Source of the DNA: Diplolepis rosae
Lineage: Eukaryota > Arthropoda > Insecta > Hymenoptera > Diplolepididae
DNA length: 64,000 nucleotides
Assembly: GCA_030998225.1 (NCBI GenBank)
Contig: JAPYXD010000752.1
Span: 15,516,501 to 15,580,500 of the forward strand
Direction: 5' to 3'
Part shown: positions 1-11,613 of the stretch, piece after piece
Layout of the letters: each line of letters begins with the position of its first letter
Numbering within the stretch: position 1 is the stretch's first letter
The notes under the pieces: model-generated
What the model was told of the DNA's origin: nothing
The model's input: only the letters and a program-made list of their open reading frames with translations
The model's database searches: none
Translations under genes and position numbers: made by a program

Positions 1-197
1 TCTTCAGAAGGAGATTCAGTCCTTGAAAGAGGCTTGGGTGCGTTGCTCTTTAAGGTCGAAGTCACTGGGCCACAGTCACTTCCGGAATCGGAGTCTTTAA
101 ATGAAAGGGAAATTGATGTTGAAAGTGCTGCAGAGTTCAGATCCAAATCACTTCCGCTTCCACTCCCAATGTCTCCATCAATTTCTTCTGATTCAAC
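1..197 (-). CDS. Last visible exon of the Ser-rich protein gene, cut by window edge
   Basis: Begins after CAACAG at phase 0 and stays open to base 1. Acidic and Ser/Gly-rich (GSGSGSDLD). The rest of the gene lies left of the window. Confidence 0.72.
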
Positions 198-3100
198 CTG
201 TTGAAAAATCAAATATAGTCAGTTTTTGAGTTGTTGGAGATTTAACGAGTTTGAGAATTTCTTTGGAAAGACGAATTATGCTCCAAAATATTCTGAAATT
301 ACCTCTTCCTCTTCAGGAACGTCAGCCACATATCCAGCCTGTAGGTCATTGACCAACATCTTGACAAAATGTTTCGTTCTCGTGGAAGCATAATTTGTCT
401 TCGATTTCATTGTGCATTTATCTTTCAAGCCTTTAATGATTTCTTGAACTAAATTCTTTCCATGATGAAGTTGGGAACTCTTGATGATACTGCCAAGTTC
501 AATTGTTTTACTGTTTGTATTTGATAATCTCTCTTGAGGCGATGGTGATCGATCATCTTTTGGCTTGTCTTCCGAAGATACTGACGTTGATGATAAGGAA
601 ACCCCAGATATTCCCATTATTTTTCGGAATTTATTCGATAGATATTCTTCGTTGGATACATTTTTAAAACCGTTGTTCATTCTCGTCACTGCGGCAAAAA
701 TCCGAGGAGGTTTCGCTCCGCACTCCTCACAAGTTCCTTTGCATTCTGGGTCAACAGGTGTCACCTCTCCAATCCAATAAGTTGAACCTCTCCAGTCTGA
801 AATAATTTTTAAAAATTTGATTTTTTTTCTGGTTTTCTTAATTTTAAGTATTCAATTTTATTTTTATTAACGATGAGTTAGAGAGAAAACGCCAACGATG
901 TTTTTAAAATGTTTCAAAAGTTTTCTAGAATTTTCATACGCTTTTTTCAATTTTTTTGCAAATATAAAAATAAAAAGAATTATAAAAAACTTCCAAGTTC
1001 TGTTCATGTATATGATCTTACAGAATTTACCAATACCAAATTCAATAACTTATTTTATATGTAAATATTTCACTACAAAATAAATATTTTTTTCTTACCA
1101 GAATATTTGGTATTTTCCAAAGAATTGCCATTCAGAGTATCTTCTGGTCTTTCCTGTAAGATAGGAGGAGCAAATTTACCTTCAATGGCGGTGGAATTTG
1201 CTTGAACCTGAAAATAAAATATTTTTTTGAGTCTTCCAAGTAATTTTTTAGTACATTAATTATACGTAGCCCCATAAAAGAAGAAGTGTCTTGATCTAGA
1301 AATGAAACCCATCATTTCCTATGGATTTTGACCCACTGATCGCGAATCTGAAGGCCGTTTTACCGTGTTAACCCTAGTTTCCACATAACCTCAAAATTTT
1401 CGAATTTTTTAGGACAACCATTTATTAAGTTCGATAACTGCAGGAAAATTACTGAAAATGCCGTCCCTTGCAGGATAGTGTAAAAAACACTTAAATTGTT
1501 GCTATTATGATTCTGCGGTACATTTTGAGTTCGATTTGCGGTAATTGCAGATTCAAAATATTGTCGTTTAATTGTGTTGTGGGCATTTGAATCGGTAAGT
1601 TTTTTCAATCGGCAATTTGATCCCAGACCGATTAAATCATTACTTTGTTGAATTGTTTTTACGCTTCTTCCATTCGTAAAAAGTTTTTTTACTGATGTTA
1701 ATCGTAATTTCACAATTGAGATGAACAAGTCACGAAACGTGTATTTTGACGATTCAAATTTTATGAACTGTGTCATTTAAGCGTAAAACTACGATTTAAC
1801 GTCATTGAAACAAATTTATACGATTGAAAAGTCCTAAACGCGATTCAACAATATTTTGATGCAATCGTTTTCAGATAAAATTGCAGATTCAGAAACCTTT
1901 AATCGTAAATTCAAAGATACGCAATTCACAGAAATGTTAATAAATCGTTTCTTTTTTCTTGCGCAGAGGAATAGGGGAACAGGATTCAACTAATGAGTTT
2001 ATCGCACGGACTGAAGCGACTATCTCATTGGTTGAATCCTGTTCCCCTATTCCTCTATTATCCTATTCTCCTCGACATGGGACTGCGCCCTCAGTGATAA
2101 AGTACACATTTCAAGATGTGTAATTTAAGGTAGTAACTGTAAAGTAATTTGCCTGCAGTTATCGAACTTAGTAAATGGTTGTCCTGTAAAATTCAGGACA
2201 AAAAAGAATTTTTTCTCAAAATTCGAAAATTTTGAGGTTATGAGGAAACTAGAGATAACACGATAATACCGCCTTCAGATTTGTACTTTCTAGCTCAAGA
2301 CACTTTTTTTTATGGTGCTGTATTATTTATTTCAATTCATCTTCTGCTGGTTCGATTGAAAAAGTATCTTACGTTAAATTCAATGTTTGATGTATCAAAA
2401 GAAGTTTCCACTCTTTTCGAAAATGGTTTTGGAGAGATGGCATTAGCTAAATTTGTTTTGAAACAGGAGGTTGGCAGAACTCTTTTTCCTCCTCTTGGTG
2501 TCCTGAATTTTTCATCATAAGAAAAAGTTTCACCGAAGACACTATCATACGTCTCATTCATATTGCCAACGCCAGATTTCGAATTCGGGATCATCGATGA
2601 GTCCAAAGTTGTCTCCGAAGGCACTGGTGGAGGTGTCGATGTTGGGAAAACAATGTTGATATTCTGGACTTTTCTAGATGGGGATATTGTTGGAAATGTG
2701 TAGCTCTTATTAAGAGAAAAATTCCTTCTTGGAGATTTCAAAAAAGTTTTATCTTGTATTGTAGGTAATTGGCTAGAATCCATGGAAGTCATTGGTTCAG
2801 AATTTTTCATTATAGACTCATTCTCTTCGAAAAGGTCGCTGGTCATAGATAATGAATTTTCATTTATCGAATCCTCGATCATTCTTTTAGATTCAAGTTT
2901 CGTAAATAATGATTCGTCCATAGAAGTTTTGAGTTTCTTGTTTGTCCTGTAAATTCCTGTAACACAAATTTAAATTTTATTTTTCACTTGTCAATAATTA
3001 TTAAGTATGGAAATAAGTTTCGTTCTAAGTTAAAATATAATTTCAATAGTTTTGTATCTAGAGTTGAGAAATGTTTTTTATCAAATGTATAGCCTACCAG

Positions 3101-3690
3101 TTGGATCTGAGGATTTTTCAATCAGACTATTCGTCAACAATTTTTCTGGTTTTGTTCCTCGCTTCCACGAAGCCTCTCGATATTCAACTGGAGTATTGTT
3201 TCTGAGAATTTTTGGTGCCTTTGAATGCTTGTTGAGGTACCATTCAGGAATCTCTAGTTTCTGCAAAGCCCGTTGAACCCTTATTTCTGCTTCTGTTATT
3301 GCCCTTGGCGGCTGAAAATGTTATATAATAATACAATAATATTACAATATTAAAAAAAAAATGTTGTCCGCCGTACACCGAGTTAGCCTTGTCAGTGTCG
3401 TTTTGCATGCGGAAAGTTGATTTTGCCGCACTAGTGCGGTAAAATTTTTAATGTGCGGAAAACGACACCGACTCGGCTAACTTTCAATATACAGCGAACA
3501 AAGAATATCGTTCGTATCACTTGCGGGACGTATTTTAACGCAAGAGCGAATCGGGACGAGGGCCGATTTTTTAAAAGTTTTCTGTTTATATTTGTTATAT
3601 CATTATATATACTATGCCAATTAAATAAAAATAGAGACTTACCGGAGTTGCCAGCATGTTTTGCTTAATCCACATCGCACTGCCAGCCAT
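1..3690 (-). CDS. Unrecognised Ser-rich multi-exon protein (3' end off the window)
   Basis: Six exons join on the minus strand in compatible phases: 3643-3727, 3098-3311, 2373-2956, 1099-1207, 303-796 and 1-197. Every junction has an AG acceptor and GT donor. The chosen start is the ATG at 3688-3690, which sits in an ACCATGG context; the same frame is open upstream to the acceptor, so an earlier start is possible. About 548 residues lie in the window. The N-terminus contains MWIKQNM, then PPRAITEAEIRVQRAL and an EIPEWY motif. The middle is Ser/Thr/Pro-rich and looks disordered. Further on is a short cysteine cluster (CKGTCEECG) followed by a better-ordered stretch with DWRGSTYW and VKMLVNDL, then acidic and Ser-rich sequence. 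I do not recognise the family and assign no function. The exon joins are well supported; the transcript ends are not seen. Confidence 0.75.
303..796 (-). CDS. Exon with Cys cluster, Ser-rich protein gene
   Basis: 494 nt between a TTTCAG acceptor and a GTAATT donor. It starts by completing an Asp codon (DWRGSTYW) and ends in an EEEE run. It contains CKGTCEECG, possibly a metal-binding loop, though too few ligands are visible to claim a zinc finger. Confidence 0.78.
1099..1207 (-). CDS. Short exon of the Ser-rich protein gene
   Basis: Flanked by a TTTTCAG acceptor and a GTAAGA donor, phase 0 in and phase 1 out, 36 codons plus one base. Too short for the ORF length cutoff, but it is open and joins both neighbours in frame. 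Confidence 0.7.
1271..2317. mobile_element. Foldback DNA element in an intron
   Basis: Inverted ends of about 170 bp pair 1271-1443 with 2150-2317: the two sides share AAGTGTCTTG near the tips, then ATCTGAAGGC, AACCTCAAAATTTTCGAAT and AACCATTTA. No intact transposase is present; the 138-codon minus ORF inside has no recognisable motif. It lies wholly between the exons at 1207 and 2373. Confidence 0.75.
1966..2055. repeat. Perfect 25-bp inverted repeat, 40-bp loop
   Basis: The 25 bases at 1966-1990 are the exact reverse complement of 2031-2055. The loop has further short complementarity. It sits in the middle of the foldback element and is probably its hairpin core or a nested MITE. Confidence 0.85.
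2373..2956 (-). CDS. Largest exon of the Ser-rich protein gene
   Basis: 584 nt: two bases complete the split glycine, then 194 codons end ...IEFN at a GTAAGA donor. The content is hydrophilic, with a TPPPVPSE stretch and many Ser/Thr, as in a disordered linker. Confidence 0.78.
3098..3311 (-). CDS. Exon of the Ser-rich protein gene
   Basis: Enters at phase 0 with PPRAITEAE and leaves one base into a glycine codon at a GTAGGC donor. It carries the EIPEWY segment. Read-through into the intron hits a stop within a few codons, which supports the donor. Confidence 0.75.
3363..3501. mobile_element. Small palindromic MITE in an intron
   Basis: Nearly the whole 139 bp is an imperfect palindrome centred on GCCGCACTAGTGCGG; GTGTCGTTTT on the left pairs with AAAACGACAC on the right. 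No coding capacity. It lies between exons 3098-3311 and 3643-3727. Confidence 0.75.
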
Positions 3691-3727
3691 GGTTCTGACA
3701 AATTGGAAACGTCTTTTTCTGAATAAA
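3643..3727 (-). CDS. Exon with likely start codon of the Ser-rich protein gene
   Basis: Acceptor CAG at 3728-3730 and donor GTAAGT (minus) at 3637-3642. The last 48 bases after the ATG encode 16 residues ending ...LATP at a codon boundary. Bases before the ATG are probably 5' UTR. Confidence 0.65.
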
Positions 3728-4109
3728 CTGAAAATAGATAATTCGAAATTAAATAAAAAGTTATAGACTTGTTTTTACTATAAATTTTTTAAAATTAAAT
3801 TACAGATAGGTATATAACAATCGACAATGGATTCGCCTTGTAGTCGCTCATTTCGAATACGGCTTGAAATTCAGAAATTAAAAATACGGATCCAATATGG
3901 CGGACGAAAATGTAAAAAGTTATATTATATTGTGAGGTATATTTTTTATTAAGATTAGATGATTCTTTGAATTTTATCTACTATATTGAGTTCGTTAGCT
4001 TGTATTTCGAGAATTTGACGAAGAATCCGTATTTAACGAACTCATAGACCCTCATATCCCAATGTTTATTGGAACTGTACAATTACTCAACTTTTTGACC
4101 GCTATAATG
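3728..4109. other. No gene seen; upstream of the Ser-rich gene
   Basis: AT-rich. Contains one inverted copy (near 3890) of the GGATCCGCCATATTG-type unit that forms the array to its right. No convincing exon. Confidence 0.5.
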
Positions 4110-4700
4110 GATCTTCCATCATGACTTTTCAAAATATTAGGATGGATTTGTAATAATCTTTGAAACCACAACATACCAATTTTGATCAGTATTGGATAAT
4201 TTTTATTTTTCATTTTGCCATATAGGACCCGCCATCTTCAATTTCAAAAATATGAAAGCGGATTCGTAATCAGCAACTCCAAAAAACCTGGGATACCAAT
4301 TTACATTCAAATTTGATAATTTTCCGACTTTTGTTCGCCGTACTCGATCCGACATTTTGAGTTTCTAAAATTCGTCGACAAATACGTAATGAAAGCCCAA
4401 AAAACCCTTTTATATCAAATGTGATAAAAATTAGATATTTAAAAAAAAATGTCTTCTTCCATATTGGATCTGCCATCTTGATTTTTGAAAATCCGAGGGC
4501 AGATTCGTAATCAGCAACCCAAAAACACCTCAAAAACCAATTTTTATCGAAATCAGATGATTTTTAAACTTTTTATTCGCCATATTGGATCCGCCATATT
4601 GAATTGTGAGATATTAATAACGGATTTGCTATCCAGCGATCCCAAGAACCCCTCTATATCTATTCCTATAATAAGAGGATCAATCTTCCCTCTTCATATG
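4110..4700. repeat. Degenerate ~115-130 bp tandem repeat, about five units
   Basis: Units start with variants of CATATTGGATCCGCCAT near 4110, 4207, 4338, 4460 and 4572. Each continues with GATTCGTAATCAGCAA and a similar tail. Units are strongly diverged from each other, so the array is old. Confidence 0.75.
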
Positions 4701-4831
4701 AATTTTTTCATGAAAAAAATAATTTTTCACGACATGTTTATTTATATAACAAAATTCACAAACAATTAACAATGCATATATGTTGCCAACCACTGCTGGA
4801 ACCTCCACTCAAGTGAAATTAAAAAGTGATA

Positions 4832-4947
4832 GGGGAGACAGGGGCGGAATGGAACACCGGGGTAAGACGGGACGGTAAATTTTCACGTCGGGGAGACCGG
4901 GGTGGAATGGTACACTGGGGTAAGTCGGAGCGGTAAATTTTTATGTA
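4832..4947. repeat. 58-bp tandem duplication, G-rich
   Basis: Two copies, 4832-4889 and 4890-4947. Both contain GGGGAGAC, GGGGTAAG and CGGTAAATTTT in the same order with a few substitutions. Confidence 0.85.
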
Positions 4948-7202
4948 AATTATGTAGGTTTTGAGATTATTCTTTTTACAACTTTGTCGCCGGAAGTTTT
5001 TCGATATCGAAAATTTATTAGACTTTTTACCGGGACAACTAAAAACATGTTTTTTTATCTACATTAAACTATTGTTTAAAGAAATTTCTTTCGATGTTTC
5101 ATTTAATTCATTGGTTCTGCTAAATTATTCCACGTCTAATGATAAAAAAACGATTTCGTCAAAAATTGACCGAGTAATAGCAATTTATGATTTTGAAAAA
5201 CACAGATTTTCGATCATTTTTGATGACGAAAAATTGAGTGTTTTTAATTTCTATCTACAAATCGATTAAGGTTGCATAAAAATTATATTAAGATAAAAAA
5301 TGCGTCATCACAAAAACAAAGGGGTATTTCTGTTTTGTTTGTTTGTACATAATCTTATTTATTTGAATGAATTTTCTATTCAGCTAGAAGTAAATTTAAA
5401 GGAAAAACAAACTAGATGTAGATTTATAGATTGAAATTTGTATAGAACTTTATGGGGGTTTTCCCTATTGAACTTTTCTTGAAAATTTGTATTTCAGACA
5501 TGAATGCAAGAAGATTGGGGGTCTTGCCTAAACCTAAAACCTAAACTAAGGGGCTAATCGAGCCGGGTTTCGATTTTACGAATTGGCAGGTCAGCGTCTT
5601 AAGACCCTCATTTCACTTGAAAGAAAGTGTCATAAAATTTAGTCCTCATTTTCCTTTTGCCTCAATAAAAGCTGATAAGCTTCAACAGCTGCAGATTTTA
5701 TTTGACGGACAAATTAAAAGAATTAAAAATATAAAAACCTAATTGCATTTCAATTACTTATAACAAATTATGCATAATAAAAATCATTTATAATAATTTA
5801 ACAAATATCTTATCTTAATTATTTAAGAGATAGTATTTATTTAAATGTTTGTTCAATTATTCAATTAAATTACCATAAAATCAAATATTATAATGGAATA
5901 TTCTTTTACAAAACAGTTGAACTTTTACCTTTTACTCATGAATATAAGGGATTGAAAATTCAATATAATTTTCAAAATTATAAAAATATTTTGTTACGTT
6001 TTTCCTAATTCTTGTTTATACTTTGGAGTAAACAAGGCACTGTGAAAGAGATTAACATTTCTGTTGTGATTATTACAAATTAAAACCTTCCTAAACTTTT
6101 ACAAGTTAATCTAACAACAGCCTTTTTATTCTTTTCTTCATTTTTAGCTAACCGGATTTAATTTTATAATTACAAGAAATTGTAAATGTGAATTCAATCT
6201 CCCCAAAGTCCCTTCAACTTTAAGAAATATATTTTCCTGACGATATTCGCGCTTCGTGCTCCATAATTAGAATTTAAAAAGGTAGAATTCATTCTTTAAA
6301 AAAATACTAAAAAGAATAAAATTCACGTTTTTTTTGGAAATTACCTGACACACGAAAAAACGTAGATCTTAAAAAAAATAATTTGCACAAAATTTGTAGG
6401 ACTCGTTTAGGTAAATTATTTGAGTTTTCAGCTTCTTTCGCACATCGATCTCTAAATCTGAATCAGTCAAATTTTCACTGATTCATCAGTGAAAAAATAT
6501 TGTTCACTGTTAAACCAGTTAATTTTCACTGAAATAATCAGTGAAAGTTGACTGATTTACAGTAACCTCTTTTTAGCTATTTGAATCAGTCAAATTTCAC
6601 TGATAATCAGTAGATTTTGACTGATTTAAATTTATAGAGCGCATAGTTTAGGTGTAAAATAAAATTTTCGATTTTCAATGGCACTTTTTATACAACAAAA
6701 AATACACGTTTTATGAAAAAAATTGTTTAAAATATCTGAGTCGTTCTCAAAACACTTGTGAGTAATCAATTAAGGTTACTGTTATAAGATAAGTCTCCTC
6801 TTCATTAATTCATTATTTTACAACTTCAGGGTAAAGCGTTTAAACAAATTGGAAAAATGGTGAAAAAGTCCAGTTCAAATTTGATCAGGCCCCTATTAAG
6901 ATAGTTTCCAGGATATTTTTAAAAAAGCCAATTCGTAAAATATATAATAATGCATATTGTTTACAATAATATTTATTTGATTGAAATAATTTTCAGATAT
7001 TTTAAATTTTGAAACCATCAAAGCAAAATCAAAGGTCCAAACAATATTTACTATCGTAAAATAGTTTTAAAAAGCACTGGAAAAACAAAGCAGCACAAAT
7101 TCCATTTATACACATTTTCTAGATTGTAAAATTATACTTTTCTCAAATAATTCAACTTAAAATTTTTGAAGAAAATTTAACAGACTAATGTAAAGTACTT
7201 AC
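4948..7202. other. AT-rich stretch without a recognised gene
   Basis: A 102-codon plus ORF at 4961-5269 starts just after the G-rich repeat but has low-complexity composition and no known motif. Between 6470 and 6640, CAGTCAAATTTTCACTGAT and its complement alternate, as in a small foldback. Nothing else supported. Confidence 0.5.
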
Positions 7203-7480
7203 ATAATTATTTGATAAATCCACGTAGCTCAATCTCTTATTCCTTGATTTCGAGTTCTTCACTATTTTTAATCAGCGAAACACACGTGAAACATATTTGC
7301 ACTGCTACACTTTGATCTATGATTTTCGGTTTACTTTTATGGAATACACAACTTGACAAGACGAAGGTTGGAATGGAAATATGAAATCTGCAGGGATCCG
7401 CAAGTCTCAGGTGCCAAGAATGGTCATTACCGTCCTCCCCCTTGTTTTTCATAAACCAATGAGAATTCTTCCAGGTAATC
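7203..7480 (-). other. Candidate untranslated first exon
   Basis: On the minus strand this less AT-rich block ends at a strong donor (AT/GTAAGTAC, intron bases 7197-7202). It lies 3.5 kb upstream of the first coding exon of the Ser-rich gene, in the right orientation. No promoter motif is clear; it is a guess from donor quality and composition. Confidence 0.25.
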
Positions 7481-7689
7481 CTCAATAGCTTAAAGTACTT
7501 AAATCACCTGCCCAGCCCCTTCAAATCCAAACCAAGATGTTTAAATTTTTGGAAACTCTTTTCATACAACTTTTGCTACAATCAAGTTGTCGAAAGTTTA
7601 TAACATTCCCCACATTTTTTCTTTTAACATGATTCGTTGAGGAAATAAAATTTTGTTTTTTAAAGACAGTAAATAATTACAAATGTTAC

Positions 7690-9260
7690 ATAATTTTGAA
7701 CTAATATTTGGGTGCACTTCCGTAAAGGACTTACTTTCGATTATTTTAAAACTCACTATACCCACTTGTTTTGAGGCGCTGATTACGAATATGATGATGA
7801 AAATACCCGACAAAATTGATTTTCAAGGTCAAAAAAAAAAAATGTTTTTAACAAGTTTTTTAATTTTATGTCGATAAATATTAATCTTGGAAAAAAATAT
7901 TTCCACAGAAGTTGTAGTGGATGAAAGGATCTATCTTTATTGCTTCACACATTTTTGCCCTAAAACCATTATTTTTCAAGAAAAATGAGATTAAAAAAAA
8001 AACAGCGAGAACCCATTAAGGGTGCAGTTCCGAATAGGTGCACCTTCTGATTTCTATCAAACTCCCCATATTAATGTATTTTGACGCGCTGATTACGAAT
8101 ATAATAGTGAAAATTGCCGACTAGCCGATTTTCATGGTAAAACCATAAAAAATTATATTTTCAAGGTCAGAACTAGAAAAAATGTTTTTAACAAGATTTT
8201 TCATTTTACGTCGATAAATATTAATCTTGGAAAAAAATATTTCCCACAAAAGTTGTAGTGGATAAAAGGATCTATCTTTAATGCTCCATACATTTTTGCC
8301 CTAAAACCATTATTTTTCAAGAAAAATGAGATTAAAAAAAACAGCGAGAACCCATTAAGGGTGCAGTTCCGAATAGGAGAACCTTCTGATTTCTATCAAA
8401 CTCCCCATATTAATGTATTTTGACGCGCTGATTACGAATATAATAGTGAAAATTGCCGACTAGCCGATTTTCATGTTAAAACCATAAAAAATTTGATTTT
8501 CAAGCTCAAAACTAAAAAAAAATGTTTTGTAACAAGTTTTTCATTTTATGTCGATAAATATTAGTCTTGGAAAAAAATATTTCCCACAAAAGTTGTAGTG
8601 GATGAAAGGATCTATCTTTATTGCTTCACACATTTTCGCCCTAAAACCATTATTTTTCGAGAAAAATGAGATTAAAAAAAAACTGCGAGAACCCATTAAG
8701 GGTGCAGTTCCGAATAGGTGAACCTTCTGATTTCTATCAAACTCCCCATATTAATGTATTTTGACGCGCTGATTACGAATATAATAGTGAAAATTGCCGA
8801 CTAGCCGATTTTCATGGTAAAACCATAAAAAATTATATTTTCAAGGTCAGAACTAGAAAAAATGTTTTTAACAAGATTTTTCATTTTATGTCGATAAATA
8901 TTAATCTTGGAAAAAAATATTTCTCACAAAAGTTGTAGCGGATGAAAGGATCTATCTTTAATTCCCCACACACTTTTGCCCTAAATCCATTATGTTTCAA
9001 GAAAAATGAGATTAAAAAAAAATAGCCAGAACCCATTAAGGGTGCAATTCCGAATAGGTGAACCTTCGTATTTCTATCAAACTCCCCATATTTATGTATT
9101 TAGACGCGCTGATTACGAATATAATAGTGGAAATTTCCAAATAGTCGATTTTCATGATGAAACCATAAAAATCATGGGCTTTTGCGTTTATCTCAATCGA
9201 TATGCAGAATTTCGCTAAATATTCCAGATATAACTCGTAGACCTCATCAAGATACATATT
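7690..9260. repeat. 340-bp satellite-like tandem array
   Basis: Marker AAGGGTGCAGTTCCGAATAG recurs at 8018, 8357 and 8698, with a diverged copy at 9038, giving spacings of 339, 341 and 340 bp; a partial unit starts near 7690. Every unit contains GCGCTGATTACGAATAT and TTATGTCGATAAATATTA. Copies are clearly more alike than in the 4.1-4.7 kb array. Short ORFs inside are chance. Confidence 0.9.
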
Positions 9261-9467
9261 TTTTTACATGCATTTTTTTCTACGATTGATAGTTTTCTGA
9301 GTAAATTAGTGATACATTTGATATCGAATTTAAATACCCAAAAATGATACAAGCTGCACATCATGTAAAACCAAGTATTTTATGCAATTTATTCTTCTAT
9401 TTCATGTGTTTTGTTATTCTTTCGCCCTTTTTTTGCTCTGCTACCCTGCACTCCAGGGACATTTAAT

Positions 9468-9592
9468 AGGGGATGATTTGAATTAAGAAAAACTCCCCAT
9501 CGTGTGCCTGTATGTTTGATTCCATTTTATAGGGGATACTTTGAATTGAAAAAAAACCCCATTGTGTGCCTGTCTGTTTGATTCCATTTAAT
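9468..9592. repeat. 63-bp tandem duplication
   Basis: Copies start at 9468 and 9531 with AGGGGAT and share GTGTGCCTGT and GTTTGATTCCATTT. Confidence 0.85.
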
Positions 9593-10094
9593 TTTATTTT
9601 TCACATCTTAAAGATATGCGAGAAATGTAAAAAACAAAAATCGATTTTTTAAAAATATCATACAGGTAATAACTTGATTAATAATAATTTTGCTTTCAAG
9701 AATATCAGTATTATTATTGAAGGGCTATTTTGGAAGAGAAAAGATTAATTTCCATGAAAAAAATTCGAAATACTGATAAATAATTTTATTAATAAATTTT
9801 ATTTTTGCCCCAACTTTTTTTCTTATCGCTTCTTACCAAAATTAAAAAAATTATGCGATTTGAATAAATTACAAATCTCTTTTTCAAGAAGAAGATCCCC
9901 TACAACTTAACCATTTCCAATTTTCGAAAATGAATAAATTATTATCCAATTCAGCAATTTGTTTATAAAAATTTCGTTTTGGAAAATGTTTTTTTAATGG
10001 TTTTAGCCATTAAAGAATTTATTTTTAAAAATCAGAAACGTGAAGTTGTGGGAAATCTTTTCTCTGAGAAAATGATTCATTTTCCCGACTTTTC
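9593..10094. other. No feature recognised
   Basis: AT-rich, with poly(A)/poly(T) runs; no exon or repeat structure I can support. Confidence 0.4.
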
Positions 10095-10185
10095 AGAAAG
10101 ATACTTTGTAAATTGAAAAAGTTATCTTACGTGAACGAATTAATGTATAATTTAGTCACGTGGTCTGATCGATCCATGGCCTTAA
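10095..10185. mobile_element. Right end of a TTAA-bounded element (family A)
   Basis: Contains TTTAGTCACGTGGTCTGATC and GATCCATGGCCTTAA, matching the complete copy at 14691-15046. The matching left end is not seen, so it is truncated. Its terminal TTAA is immediately followed by GGGGCC, resembling the start of another element. Confidence 0.6.
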
Positions 10186-10327
10186 GGGGCCATTCTAGTT
10201 TAGGCGGTTGAAAAAAGGCTATTTTTATGAAATTTTTTAGAGGTTGATATTACAATTATTGATATAAAACTTGTTGGGTTTAATGAATACACTCATAAAT
10301 TACATAAAAATTTTTTTTTCATTTTTT

Positions 10328-10490
10328 TAATACACTTTTTCTACATAAAAACAGCAGGTAAACGTGACTCCTCAAAAAGTAGGTATGTCTGCGCTGTTGA
10401 TGAAATCTTGGAGGCGGACCATCGAAAACAAAAAATTCAAATAGTTTTAGATTCGGTATGACACTGGCTAGGGAAAAAACTGCAATTTTT
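10328..10490. repeat. Dispersed repeat, copy 1
   Basis: Shares about 160 bp with 25052-25215 in direct orientation, including CGTGACTCCTCAAAAAGTAG and AAATAGTTTTAGATT. Function unknown. Confidence 0.8.
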
Positions 10491-11083
10491 AATATGTATG
10501 CATAAATAACAAAATGGCGGACATTTTTCGGAAAAATACGAGTTGGAATATAATATTTCATAATGCTCATTCACTAATCAGAAACAATCAAAGTAATGAA
10601 AAAGGTTCTAAAACATTCTGGTAATAAAAAATTTTAACGAGTTTTAAAATATTCTCAGAAGAACTAATACAGTAAAAAAAGTCATTTTCGAAGCTGTTAA
10701 ACGGAAAGTATGAGTGCAAGTGAGCCAACACGAATTTGCACAAGACTGTCTCTCGCACGATCTTATACATGTCATGCATTAACTAAATGGTCACAAATTC
10801 AGGAGATGTCTTCACGAAATCTTTACGACGTCGTTAAGACATTATCTATGCCTATGTCTTTAAGATATCTCTACAAAATCACGCGATATGGTAAAGATTT
10901 GTTACCTGTTCTTACTCTCATGAAGCAAAATTGGCTTCAATTGGTACACTTTTCTCGAAAACTGCTAAAACAGGTTAAATGGAACTTTGTATACTTGTTC
11001 TTGAATGACAAATGATCTTGAATGACTCTTGATAGAGGATTTAAAAAATATTTTTAAAATATTTTTCTTAATCTTCAAATAGA
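10491..11083. other. No gene supported
   Basis: A 101-codon plus ORF at 10710-11015 is the only long one; it has no recognisable domain and no splice or conservation support, so I do not call it. Confidence 0.4.
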
Positions 11084-11175
11084 GCAGTCGACCGGCAATC
11101 GAAAGGCCTGGGTTCGAATCCCAGCGCAGTCGGAAGCGTCTTTTTTTCCACAGAAAGATTTCGAATTCTTTAAAA
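11084..11175 (+). repeat. tRNA-derived repeat, copy 1
   Basis: Contains a perfect B-box-like GGTTCGAATCC flanked by pairing CTGGG/CCCAG, as in a tRNA T-arm, then GCGTCTTTTTTTCCACAGAA. A full cloverleaf and a good A box are not seen, so this is not a functional tRNA. It looks like a SINE fragment or tRNA relic. Confidence 0.65.
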
Positions 11176-11410
11176 AAATTATTTATTGTAAATCATGTTT
11201 CTTTATAGGACAATTACATTCGTATAATATTTCTTCGCAATGCGTATATTTTGTTTGAAAGAGGAAAAATATGGGGTTTTTAATTTTCAATGTAATTTTT
11301 TAAAATTAAAAAAACATATATACATCATATGAAAGCATTTTTAGAATAAAATTTCCTAGATCTTTTTCAAGCAAATAATTTCCTTCCCTAAGTTTTATTA
11401 GTACAAATAT

Positions 11411-11502
11411 TAAAGAATTTGAAAATCTTTCTGTGGAAAAAAAGACGCTTTTGACTGCGCTGGGATTCGAGCCCAGGTCTTTCGATTGCCGGTCGACTGC
11501 CT
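11411..11502 (-). repeat. tRNA-derived repeat, copy 2 (inverted)
   Basis: Reverse complement of 11084-11175 with a few changes, so the two form a palindrome with a spacer of about 235 bp. The shared part includes the T-arm-like segment and CCACAGAAAGATTTTC. Confidence 0.7.
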
Positions 11503-11566
11503 ACTTACCAAATTTTAGTGGTAAATAGAATTGGCTTTTTGATTTTTTCATGTTTTTTATGATCGA

Positions 11567-11613
11567 ACTTATGTATAATTTAGTCACGTGGTCCGACTGA
11601 TCCATGACCTTAA
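11567..11613. mobile_element. Right-end fragment of family A TTAA element
   Basis: TTTAGTCACGTGGTCCGACT and GATCCATGACCTTAA match the family ends at 10095-10185 and 15000-15046. No left end is present. Confidence 0.55.

Noticed and set aside
4961..5269. 102-codon plus ORF
   Set aside because: Low-complexity F/L/I/K/D composition, no domain, no splice or promoter context.
10710..11015. 101-codon plus ORF
   Set aside because: No recognised motif, and it sits among repeats; nothing beyond length supports it.
11084..11160. Functional tRNA gene
   Set aside because: Only the T-arm and part of an anticodon-like stem fit; acceptor and D arms do not pair.
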